Below are positions 46,309-55,856 of a stretch of DNA of 64,000 nt, in pieces. The position numbers and the translations under genes are program-made. Source of the DNA: Zarea fungicola (Eukaryota; Ascomycota; Sordariomycetes; Hypocreales; Cordycipitaceae); NCBI GenBank assembly GCA_900169235.1, contig FWCC01000363.1, forward strand, positions 62,001 through 126,000. The letters run 5' to 3'. The notes below the pieces were generated by a model, which searched no databases, was not told the origin of the DNA, and worked only from the letters and a program-made list of their open reading frames with translations. Position 1 is the stretch's first letter; each line of letters starts with the position of its first letter.

Positions 46309-47466
46309 TCAGGTCTTGTGGGCCTTGTTTATTCTATAGAGATGCAATTGATATCGCATATGTTCCAGTGGAATCGGATACTTTAACTGCTCCGGCAGAC
46401 GAAACCATATGGAATCGTGCGATTCCAACCTACTCCAATGCTGCGCTGTACTCTCCGGATCAGTCAGCGTGTGGTGCAATAACCACTGCATTGGATACCT
46501 TTTCTTGTCCTTGCCCAACGCCGCCTCGGAGTAGCTTCCGGGGCTGTCGACAACGAGGAGTAGCGACTGGTCCGGTAGGGAGGCCTCGAGGGCCCTGAGA
46601 AACTTTGTAGTCTGGATTATGCCGCCCTCTGAGTACAGCTCGTTAAGCGTGAAGAAGAGGGTGACGACGACAGCGGCGGATATGGACGCATTGGTGAAAA
46701 TATCCGCCCATTGGGCCTCTTTTACTTGCAGGGCGTCTTGTTGGAGGACTTGGAGGTTGAGCTGGTCAGGCTTTGATAGTACGGGCATGTTGGCGACTCT
46801 AGCGGCTTCTGAGGCGTATTTGGACAGGGGGATGGGTGATGTGAGTGTGTTTTGGAACTTGGTGCTCACGCTGGACCAGGAAGCTGAGTCGATGAGGGTG
46901 AGAGAGCCGCTATGAGCTGATGACGAGGGTGAGAGTGATTGGCTCTGGAGATAACTTGCAAAAGCGACGTGCTCGGCGGCACAGCCACCAATGCAAACCA
47001 TTTTGACATGGCTAGACGAGGCGGGCGAGGAGACATTGTCCTGGCGCGGAGTCAAAGACTTGAGATGCCGCGGGAGATGGTGCCTGAAGATACCGGCATA
47101 ACACAGCGCCCTTGTAGGACTCCAGCGCGCAGCGTACGCATCCAGATACTCCCCTCGCCCAAAAGCGGCGGCAAAGTCGCGTTCAAAGAGTGCCTGCTTA
47201 ATGTCCCGCAGCAGTTCCGTAAAGTTGTCCGCTTCGAGGATGGGGCCGAGCGCAGTCGTGAAGTTGTCGAGGAGCCTTTGCTGCTCTGCAACACTTAGCT
47301 GGCCAGAGTCTCCATTATCCTTAGTACCGCTTTTGCTGTCATTGCCTATGTCGCTGCCGCTTCTGGGGGCGACGAATCGAGACTCCTTTTGAGATATTGG
47401 CTCTGATCTGGCGCCCCGGGTGCGCGCTGTTGGCTTCCCTTTCGAAGTTGCCTGCTTCTGTACCAT
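46309..47466 (-). CDS. Bmt6-like 25S rRNA uridine-N3 methyltransferase (putative)
   Basis: Single exon, 385 residues from the ATG at 47466; an ATG six codons upstream (47484) is also in frame. The region WSPTRALCYAGIFRHHLPRH, then VKMVCIGGCAAEHVAFASYL and LTLIDSASWSSV, resembles the Methyltransf_34 family, to which yeast Bmt6 (methylates U2843 of 25S rRNA) belongs. The glycine-rich SAM loop reads GGCAAEH rather than the GGGAGAE I would expect, so catalytic competence is open. Toward the C-terminus FFTLNELYSEGGIIQTTKFL and LLLVVDSPGSYSEA fit the later family motifs, and the end PLEHMRYQLHLYRI is also family-like. The N-terminal 80 residues are basic and Ser-rich. Convergent with the SAC gene, only 78 bases apart. 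Confidence 0.72.
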   Translation of the reverse strand: MVQKQATSKGKPTARTRGARSEPISQKESRFVAPRSGSDIGNDSKSGTKDNGDSGQLSVAEQQRLLDNFTTALGPILEADNFTELLRDIKQALFERDFAAAFGRGEYLDAYAARWSPTRALCYAGIFRHHLPRHLKSLTPRQDNVSSPASSSHVKMVCIGGCAAEHVAFASYLQSQSLSPSSSAHSGSLTLIDSASWSSVSTKFQNTLTSPIPLSKYASEAARVANMPVLSKPDQLNLQVLQQDALQVKEAQWADIFTNASISAAVVVTLFFTLNELYSEGGIIQTTKFLRALEASLPDQSLLLVVDSPGSYSEAALGKDKKRYPMQWLLHHTLTDPESTAQHWSRLESHDSIWFRLPEQLKYPIPLEHMRYQLHLYRINKAHKT

Positions 47467-48506
47467 TTTAAATCTCCAAAACAATATTCCAGGTAGCTCC
47501 TATTATGCTTTATGTGTCCCCCTTCTAAGTCTCCAAGCGTTCTCATATAAACGGTTTATTCAATGGAGAAAGGATAGGCAAAATTGTGGTTTTGGCTGGG
47601 GTTTGGTACTTTTTTTCTGGAACTTTTCTGGACCACGTCTGCTACCCGTCAACTAGCATTTCTTGTTTGGGATGCATGTACAACGAGGACACTAGTAAGG
47701 ATGCTACCCACATTGCATCTGCTTTAAATATGACTACAGTTAATTGTGACCACTTGAAATTGCACATTTATTTTCTTCAAGACATTTTTTCAATCATCTT
47801 TGCACATCCCCCCCCTTTTACTACGGATTGTGAGCATTCGATTGGTTGCTTCTACATCAGCACATGGTACAGAGCAGACGATTTGCCGTGCAGCAAACCA
47901 TAGCCGCCGCCAGTCTTGTGCACAGAGAAACTATCATTCCCGCCGCTATAACCGATCTGTGGCTACACGAATTGGATTAGTTTCGTCAGAAATTCTTGTC
48001 TCAGTGTGTCTCGGCTCTTTGTCACGCAGGTTTCATCTATACAAAGCTGTGATGTGTTGTGCTGCGGAGGGTGGGCGGTGTGCAGCATCTTACCCGCGAC
48101 TACTTTGAAGAGCTGTGGAAAGTTTTCCGTCTTGCAACCCCGTTCTGGTGAGAGAAATATGTAAAAAAGAAATACATATGTAAATACTCGTAATATTGCT
48201 TCAATAGTCGTAATTCCCCAGTGCTCGTTTAATTCTCTAGCGCTGTGGCCTTGGTGCATGGCAAAGGCGTTCAAATGGCGTTCTGTGGTTTCCTGATGTC
48301 ATCCTTATCCAATTGTCATAATCAAATTGTCTGTATGTATTACCGGCAGAAATTTATATAAATAGAACCCTGCCCCTGGAAGAAGCTAGCTGAAAAGATT
48401 TTGTAGAGGAACTGTCGACAACTAACAGCAAATCGCAACATCAGCTAGAAACCAGATACTTGAATCAAGCCGTCATAGAAGAGCTCAAAGAGCTAAGATA
48501 GACAAG
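47467..48506. other. Intergenic, BMT6-like gene to small ORF
   Basis: About 1 kb. No supported gene in the first 850 bases. The last 150 bases look like a core promoter and leader for the ORF at 48507 (see the TATA entry). Confidence 0.4.
48355..48365 (+). promoter_or_regulatory. TATA-like element before small ORF
   Basis: TATATAAATAG lies 142 nt before the ATG at 48507. A C/A-rich leader follows. This supports, but does not prove, transcription of the small ORF. Confidence 0.4.
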
Positions 48507-48869
48507 ATGCCTGCATCACGCGGTAGGTCAGTAGCTCAACACGTCGGCAAGAATACTGCAGCTAAAGCAAGCCATCGGACCGCACGAAAAGATGCCAAAG
48601 AGATCGCTGTGCATGTGCTAAGCTTCCAAGTTGGAGCTCAACACGCCAAAAGAAAGGAGACAGCCGAGGACGCCGCGCAGGACAAGACACCGAGATCAAG
48701 TCAGTTGGAACTCAGACGCCTGAAAGGGACGAGGTGTGCAGCCCACAAACTTTGGCATAAGCTTGAAAATCATATGACTACTGCTCGTGCTAAAAGTCTT
48801 TTGGCTATGTCGTCACACTGTTTCTGGGTTGGCGCTTTCCAGGGCAGGGACGGACTTGGCAAGATCTGA
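48507..48869 (+). CDS. Hypothetical 120-residue basic protein (doubtful)
   Basis: Uninterrupted ORF of 120 codons. I do not recognise it. The product is rich in Ala, Lys, Arg and His (KNTAAKASHRTARKDAKE; HAKRKETAEDAAQDK), strongly basic overall, with no signal peptide or membrane span. Support: an ATG with A at -3 (acaag before it), a TATA-like element 142 nt upstream and an adenine/cytosine-rich leader as in expressed fungal genes. Against: no domain and no homologue I can name; the length is within what chance can produce. It could be a lineage-specific gene or a chance ORF. Confidence 0.35.
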   Translation: MPASRGRSVAQHVGKNTAAKASHRTARKDAKEIAVHVLSFQVGAQHAKRKETAEDAAQDKTPRSSQLELRRLKGTRCAAHKLWHKLENHMTTARAKSLLAMSSHCFWVGAFQGRDGLGKI

Positions 48870-49186
48870 CGACACGGAATGCATTTCCTCAGATTGAAGT
48901 CCCAAGATGCGGTGTCTGGATGCCGTTCTCTGGGAAGAATTAAGGGAAGGGGGTGTGGGAGGAACGAGAGGAGTCGCGGGCAAGGCGACCAATACGCAGT
49001 TGTTCAATGCTGTGAAGTAGTTTTTCAAGCATCTTTGTCACTATGGCCGCGCGTGGAATACACTTTTAGCATTGCTTGGAACAAATAATTGAGAAACTGC
49101 AAGGCAATTACATGGGGAAGTCAGTAGAGTAGCCAGGAGTGCGAGATGGTTGAAGCATTGTGCGAGTGTCAATTGGGGACTCTTAC

Positions 49187-49462
49187 TTATAGCGCAAACG
49201 CCAGGAATACGCTCACAGGGAGAGAGACTACTGCGAAAAATGCAAGAATAAAGAACGGCGGGGAGTGAGGTGACGATGCAGCCTCGGCATCGGAGGATAG
49301 GAGCTGAAAATTCGCGATAGGTCTGTAAGTGCCAGGTAGGTACAGGCGCTTCTTTGAGATAGTCATGTCCGTGTCGACAGACGGATATATTTGAGTTGTG
49401 GGGATGGCTGTCGCATTAAAGCCAAGAAGATTGGCAGTGACATAGGACAGTGACATGGTCAA
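49187..49462 (-). CDS. Hypothetical 91-residue protein with C-terminal hydrophobic segment (doubtful)
   Basis: Small minus-strand ORF. The product has a polar body (NATAIPTTQIYPSVDTDMTI) and ends in a 20-residue hydrophobic stretch (FFILAFFAVVSLPVSVFLAF) with almost no residues after it, as in tail-anchored or GPI-processed proteins. There is no N-terminal signal peptide, which argues against GPI processing. No family recognised; it may be a chance ORF or the last exon of a larger gene. Confidence 0.25.
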   Translation of the reverse strand: MTMSLSYVTANLLGFNATAIPTTQIYPSVDTDMTISKKRLYLPGTYRPIANFQLLSSDAEAASSPHSPPFFILAFFAVVSLPVSVFLAFAL

Positions 49463-50764
49463 AGTGCAGGAGTACTAACTCCAGATCACAGTGGCTCTGG
49501 CTGCTTGTCATGTCATCAGTGCTGCTTTAGGCGAACCGTACAATGCATGATAATATGCCAGGTCTATCACTGGATTGCCTGCCTAGGCCCTCTACCTGCT
49601 TTACAATGTATCCAGCAAAGTCGAGGGCTAGGGCTGTAACGATCACACATCTTTTAGAATATTTGTATTTATTCTTCCATCTTTACGTAGCGTTTCCTTA
49701 GGTCCTAGATAGAGTTTATGCTCCCATCCATGTACTAGACTACCCATGTGGAGCACGAAGCTCTACAACGGGCAGTGTCTAGCATGTCCAGAGTAACAAA
49801 CATTGTCCAGAGTAGCAAGCATTTGTGCCCTAGCAGAAGATGATATTATAACTCCTTTCGTCTTTTTCGTTTTCTTGGTTGCCTGGCCGTCGGGAGACTT
49901 TTACAACTGATTGTTACATGGCCAGCGCCTTGTGCGACATCGCATACAGTGGCGCCTCGCCAGGCATTTCCGGGTCAAAAATCAAGTGGTTTCATTCAAG
50001 AATAGCACAAGTCTGGCAGTAGCACACAACACAATTTATGAAGAAATCTCCCGCATTTAATAAGGTAATGCTTCATTTCTCGCTCCTGGCCGTCCTCCCG
50101 GCCCGCGGTCGTTCACTGGTGCAAGCCGGGAGGAGAAGGGCGGCAATTAGACTATACCTACCTCACTCTAGTGGGTTTCCTCTCAGGTACCTTTCAGGCC
50201 ACAAGAATCCCGTCGCCAGCACCAACGCACAGCCAGTTTAGTAGGCAGCTCCCACGCCTGGCACCTGCTGCGGGACAGGTAGCGCCCGTACACGATGTCT
50301 GAAGATGGTTCTTTTTTTTGGGCAATCTGATTCACTCGTTCAACTCTTGTCCTCCTCTTTTTCATATCCGGCATCGTCGCCATTTTTCCCCTTCCTTTGA
50401 TATTTCTTCCCCCTTTCACCCATCGCTTCCCTAGTTCATCTGGAGAAAAGAGCCATTCAAATTGTCGCAACGTATCCTCTCCGCAGACGACATCCCCTCT
50501 CCGTCTCTGACGTTGACGTTGACGACAGCAGTCGATAGCCTGCGACACGCTTCCCTATCACGCCCCGTGTCCATCCCACAACATTCGCTCTTCTGGCAAC
50601 CGCCCAGCTCCCGTCTTTGGCGCTGTCGATATATACTTCATCTACCGCTTCTGTTTCGCCGCATCGACCGAACCGCATGAACATTCTGCGATCCGCTACA
50701 ACGACACCCGCCCCGACGCCCTGTTCGTCTGCACTCTCCTCGCTGCTGTAGGCTCGTCGCAGCA
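49463..50764. other. Intergenic, upstream of Btz-domain gene
   Basis: 1.3 kb without a supported gene. The last 400 bases are rich in C and T, typical of a fungal promoter/leader for the gene starting at 50765. Confidence 0.4.
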
Positions 50765-52902
50765 ATGGCTCCTGCTCCTCGGCGCAGAAATTTAATTAGT
50801 CACCGCCGCCGGGTCGAGGATGAGGTTGACGATAACGGCCATACCAACGGGCACGAGGTTGATGACGACTCCCTAACGGATGGCACCATAGGCACTGATG
50901 ATCGAGATGCCGGTGCCGACAGCGATACAAGCAACGTCGACGAGGCGTCACCCACCTCTGGTGCTGCACAGCATACATCCAACGGCTCCGCCAAGCACAG
51001 TAATAACCGCCGGTCCAGGCAAAAGCCCGCCCCTGCCGCTGCCAGCATGCTTGTGCCAATGCCCGATAAACCATCCGACGGTCAGAAACAGCTGGAGCCA
51101 ACTCCAGCAGAGGCCAATGATGGTGTGCCGTCGCCGCCTAGATCCCCCTCGGCCCCTGTCATTGTCAGCTCTTCCTCGGCCATGAATCCTGTGGCACATG
51201 ATGCAAATGCACGACGACGGAACGAAAATGATGATTACAAACGCCGTCGAGACCAAGACCCTGCGTTTGTCCCCAATAGAGGCGCATTCTTCATGCACGA
51301 CTCACGGCAAGCTGCTGTACCCCCAGGTAGCGCCTTGCGTCCTTTTGGACGAGGACGAGGCCGAGGTGGCCGTGGTGGCTATGTTGGCAATAATTATGGC
51401 CGTATCCAGTACGTATAAACCCCGGTCCCAACTCAGTTGTATGTACATGTATGTCGTCTCCAGCTGCTGACTGCCTGCAACCCAGCTCCATGTATCAGCC
51501 AACTGATCCCACCACACAAATGCCCTGGACGCATGATATGCATGATAATTTCTCACATGTTCATTATCGGCGGCCACGCCAGATGGTTGAGGAGGAAGGC
51601 CCGCCAAATGGAAACGGCTATATCCCGACGTGCAGGGAAAGCGACACCCCAATTAATCGGACACTGTCGACCGAAAGGCACGTTGGGAATGCCCAAGTTC
51701 GTGTCTATTTGCCTGGCATGAAGGATGCCATAGCATTCCCCGGAATGCCCGTTAAGCAGTATACGAAGCTTCCTGACCACCGTCCTCCACTGCGCAGAGA
51801 CAAGCCTGTGCGGATTTCACTCCCTGAACGCGCTCCAAGATATGTCTATCCAGCAAATGACCGATCCTTTACGTTCATCCCCAGGGCCCTTCGACCAAAC
51901 CAGCAGCAACGTATCCGGGGCAAGCCGAGATCAAACTTTGGCTCTGTAAGCGGGTTCTCCCGCCGAACCAGCATCTTCGGCGGCAGCTACTACGACAGCA
52001 TGTACTCGCCCAGTGTAAACCTCAGCCGACGCTCCTCTATTGTCCATGACCGCGAATTCATGTTTTCGCCTACCGGATCTACCATTTCTCGAGCGCCTCA
52101 TCTAGTCGACAACAGACCAGTGGTCCGTCTCCCTCCTGCTCCCCGCATGGATATGATGGTACCAAACGTTGGTGCGCAATTTGGCCCCACTGCTGCTGCC
52201 AGTGACATCCCACCCAGTGGGATTGAGGGACCACAGGTAGATGGACAACCAACTGCATTGCTTCCCATGCACCAGCCGCGGCCGCAAAAGAATATTTCCG
52301 TAGCACACCTTGTGTCACCTATAGTTGCACCTGGCGGTCAGCCCTTCCAACAAGCCTTCCATCAGCAGGTGCCTGTTCAGGCTACTGGCGGCTACCAGCG
52401 CGATGGCCACTCACGGAGACAGTCGTACTCTCAACGAGTGTCTGGCACGCCGTTGTCGCATATTCCAGAGAGATCTGTACACGCAGCACAGTTCAACCCT
52501 GCCGCTTATCCACATCAAGGCTACTACCAGGGCCAGCAGCCGCAGCACCACCCGCAAGGCTACTACTACCAAGGCACTTACCCATTGACCGGCCCGTCAA
52601 GTAGCTACCCCTCGAACGCACCTAGCCCCATGGCTAGCAACTATGCCATGCAAGCTCAAATTGATCAATCCGCGACAAATGCAGGTGGACACTCTGGCTC
52701 AAGCAATCTCGTTGCCCAGGAAGTAAATGGCATGGTCTACTACTATGATCCGTCACAAATGCAGCCGCCGACGACTTTTCCGTCTTACTCAGGTACTCAT
52801 GGATACCCTCCAGGTTCCATGGGTATGCATGGCATGATGACGCCAAGTCCTGATACGTTTTATTATCAGCAGACTGGGCCAGGCATGGGGTATTATACCT
52901 GA
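50765..52902 (+). CDS. Btz-domain (CASC3/Barentsz) eIF4A3-binding protein
   Basis: Two exons, 50765-51408 and 51486-52902, give 686 residues; the 77-nt intron has a GTACGT donor and a CCCAG acceptor. Barentsz/CASC3 binds eIF4A3 in the exon-junction complex and acts in mRNA localisation and decay. The short Btz core is at about 157-185: YKRRRDQDPAFVPNRGAFFM, followed by HDSR. An RGG-type patch (GRGRGRGGRGGY) follows at about 197-208, suggesting RNA binding. Exon 2 holds the second part of the motif area (PWTHDMHDNF) and conserved-looking basic segments (RVYLPGMKDAIAFPGMPVKQ). The C-terminal 350 residues are Pro/Gln/Tyr/Ser-rich and probably disordered (GYYQGQQPQHHPQGYYYQG), as in mRNP granule proteins. 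The N-terminus is acidic. A yeast orthologue is not known to me. Confidence 0.8.
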
Positions 52903-55856
52903 AGAGTGGATCTTCCCGCGCGATAGCAGTGTGAAGCAGCCGGAATAGATCTTCACTTTCCCTATACCCTCATTGTTATATTTTATTGAATTGATCTCTT
53001 TCTTTTAAGGTCTGCAATCATCAATTCGTTGGACGTCGTTTTCTCTTGATTTACCGGAGTTGGCCGGCTAAAACCGAAACCCATGGGAGTTGTACTTGGC
53101 AACGGGGCAAAAAGTAACATGCGCCAGCCTGTCTTTTTTCTTTCTCTTATACCACTGGCGTTGATTGTTGGCTTTCCTTGCATATTTTACTCTCTTTTCG
53201 TCCCCCTGCCACCTTTTCTTATTTTCACATCAGCCCGTTGCTCGTTTGTTTTGGAGCTTGCGGGCTGCTTTGCTGCGGGACAGCTCCGCTTAATCCCTGC
53301 CGATTGGATTTATTTCTTGTTCACAGCCTTCTAGCCTTTCTTTTTAAGTCTTTTTCTCCTTTGTTTTTCTATTTCTGCCTGGACTGGGATAATAACGGCC
53401 CCAGACATGCCATGTGTTTATCAGCTGTGCTTGAGGGCAGAATCAGCGACGCGGTGGAACTGTCCTCTATTTTACTGGCCCTCGTTTTCTTATGAGTGGT
53501 TTTCTTGATTGATAGTGTAGATGATGAGATACCAGGACCCGGGACTTGTGTATGGCGATGCCCTGTTTTGTCAGGTTAAAGTACTGGACGCGTCTTTTGT
53601 AACGCCAACGTCTCATTGCTTCCTTTGCTCGCGTTTCTCTTTTGATATTGCCGGGAAGCTATTTTCATGATAGCGGTGTTGGCGGTGTTTATGTGATCGA
53701 TTATCTTTATATTTTATCTTTATTTCACCAGGGAGTCAAAAAGAAGGGTTATCTTTACGACTTTGCTTCACCTCATGGAAAACAATGCAATCATTTACAA
53801 CCCAGTCACTGGCTGAGCACTTTAAGTTATTTAAAGGGTAGTGAAGAGAGGGACAGGGCCGAAGTAGAAGCTCGCCTCTTTGCCTCGTGTAGATGGGGCT
53901 ACGTTACTTGGATAGCGCAGAATGGTGCGGGCCTATCTCTAACGCAATGCTAAATTTCTCGTTGCCGGAGAATTACTACCCAAGTGTGAAATACGGTCAT
54001 TGCGCAGTGGAAGGTCAAATAGCAATCCAGATAAGACTAATTGCCATCACTAGCCCAAGGTTTGAGGTGGCCTATGCAAGCTAGCCCTCAATGATCTCAC
54101 ATTGTAACATTCCAAATTGAGGCGACGCAACAGATATAACAGGCACCAAAGCGGATATATTTGCACCTTAATTTCACCATGATTTCGCTCGCAACTGCAG
54201 CCCAGGGTTCAGTCATAGCATACAGCCTCTTATGCATGTTCCACAGCAGAAGTGTTCAAACTCGACAGCCGTTGAGCGCTGACTTGCGGGTTGGATTCGA
54301 GGACCTGGAGATGGATTCGTTTAAGCCCTAAAATTTATCCATACAAGTCTAGGTGAACCTCAATTGCTCGCCATGGTAAAATCTACAGTGCTACAGCTTG
54401 GTGCAGTGACGCATTCAGTTAGTCAGGACAGTGGCGAGTAGACCTTGATGCACTCTATCGCACTGTACGTCGCTTGATCGGGTGGTGGAACCAGGTCCAC
54501 ATGAATAGTACCAAATGTAATCGTTGCACTGATACAGGCCACCATGAATCATTCACGACCGTACTCTTGCCACCACCGCAAAGGACACAGGGTTAATAAA
54601 ATGCTGACTTTGGAAATTGATTATAAAAGGTACTGGTCTAAAAGTAATACGTATTCAGCCTTGGTTTAACTTTGGTGGCTGATGCTTCATTCGTTGCCTC
54701 CAAATACTTGTCTGCCGACCACATCCATCATAACCGGGTGCCTCATCCGCGGTGCCGGGTCCTAAGAGGCGACCCAGTAGTTTGACGATACACAGGGCCA
54801 GGCTCCCAGCGACTATGGAGGCAATAAAAAGCCTGCCACTCACAAGCACCAATCTCCAGGCGGGCTTATCCACCCCCACACATTTCGCCTCATTGCGTCC
54901 CTCTCTAGCTGCCTGGGAGAGGGCGCTAGGCCACTTGTGAATTGCGTTACGTAGTTCTGTAATAAATGAACAATAGCAATGCAGAAGAAGTAGAGCCAGG
55001 AAGGGGTGTCTTGTCGTAAATATCGCCTCCTCTTGTGGGCGAAAAGGAAACCCGTCTTCTCCGGATCCCGTACTCGACGCTTGCATGTTCGGCTTCAGGT
55101 GATGCATTGTCATGTCCTTACCTGCTGCAATAGGCTAGGATTGGCCAGGGTTCAGTTGAGTTGGCCCATACAGCGCCCTCTGCGCCCCTCCCAGCAACCG
55201 ATGATGCCACCCCAGGCAGCACGCTTTGGTGTAACACGCAGCTCATGCTTGCCTGATAAACTCAGCAGGTGCGCGTGCGCAGCACGGTTCACGGCCACTG
55301 GGGTATCACTGTAGTACAGCCTACCTATTTTCATATTTTCAGGTGGCACCTTGGTGTTTTATTGGGTTGTGTTGCTCCCAGACCTAGCCACACGCCCGCA
55401 ACGCCCCAGACTCTAGACTCTGGGCCACACAGCCCGCTAATAAAGGCAGGTAGTTGCTTCTGTAATCCTTCTCCTCTTTTCTGCCTCCGCCCCCCAAGCT
55501 TTCCCTCTTCTCTCCGTCCTCTCTCCAGCACCGTCTGTTACCTTCATCCATCGACTGATTATCGAGCGCTGCCGAACAGCGATTTGAGCTTGTAACATCT
55601 TTACACAAATCCATTTACTCTATTTCTCCCCTTTCCGCCCCCGCCATCGCCTAGTTGCCGTTGTCACAGTGGGAAAGCACCACGTCAGTAGCTGACGCAC
55701 ACCGTATATATAAACTGCTTTCGTAAGTCGTCGGCCTGCATCACTGCATCAAGCTGGCAACCACAGCACTGCTACCTGACCTGGCTGCTATCAACAGCTC
55801 CGATATCCTGAACAGCAAGCTGACACACTGTCGGGTTTAGACAACTCATTGACATC
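52903..55856. other. 3 kb intergenic region
   Basis: No supported gene. The longest ORF, 54655-55113 on the minus strand (152 codons), encodes two hydrophobic stretches (HPFLALLLLHCYCSF and LFIASIVAGSLALCIVKLL), and a possible TTACAG acceptor lies inside it, but no family is recognised. The right 400 bases are C/T-rich promoter and leader for the NBR1-type gene. Confidence 0.4.

Noticed and set aside
46309..47466. SRR1-like circadian protein as an alternative identity
   Set aside because: SRR1 signature motifs were not found; the CYAxIF, glycine loop and LTLIDSA pattern fits the Bmt6/Methyltransf_34 family better.
54655..55113. 152-codon minus-strand ORF with two hydrophobic stretches
   Set aside because: No family recognised, and a possible splice acceptor inside makes the single-exon frame doubtful; left as intergenic.
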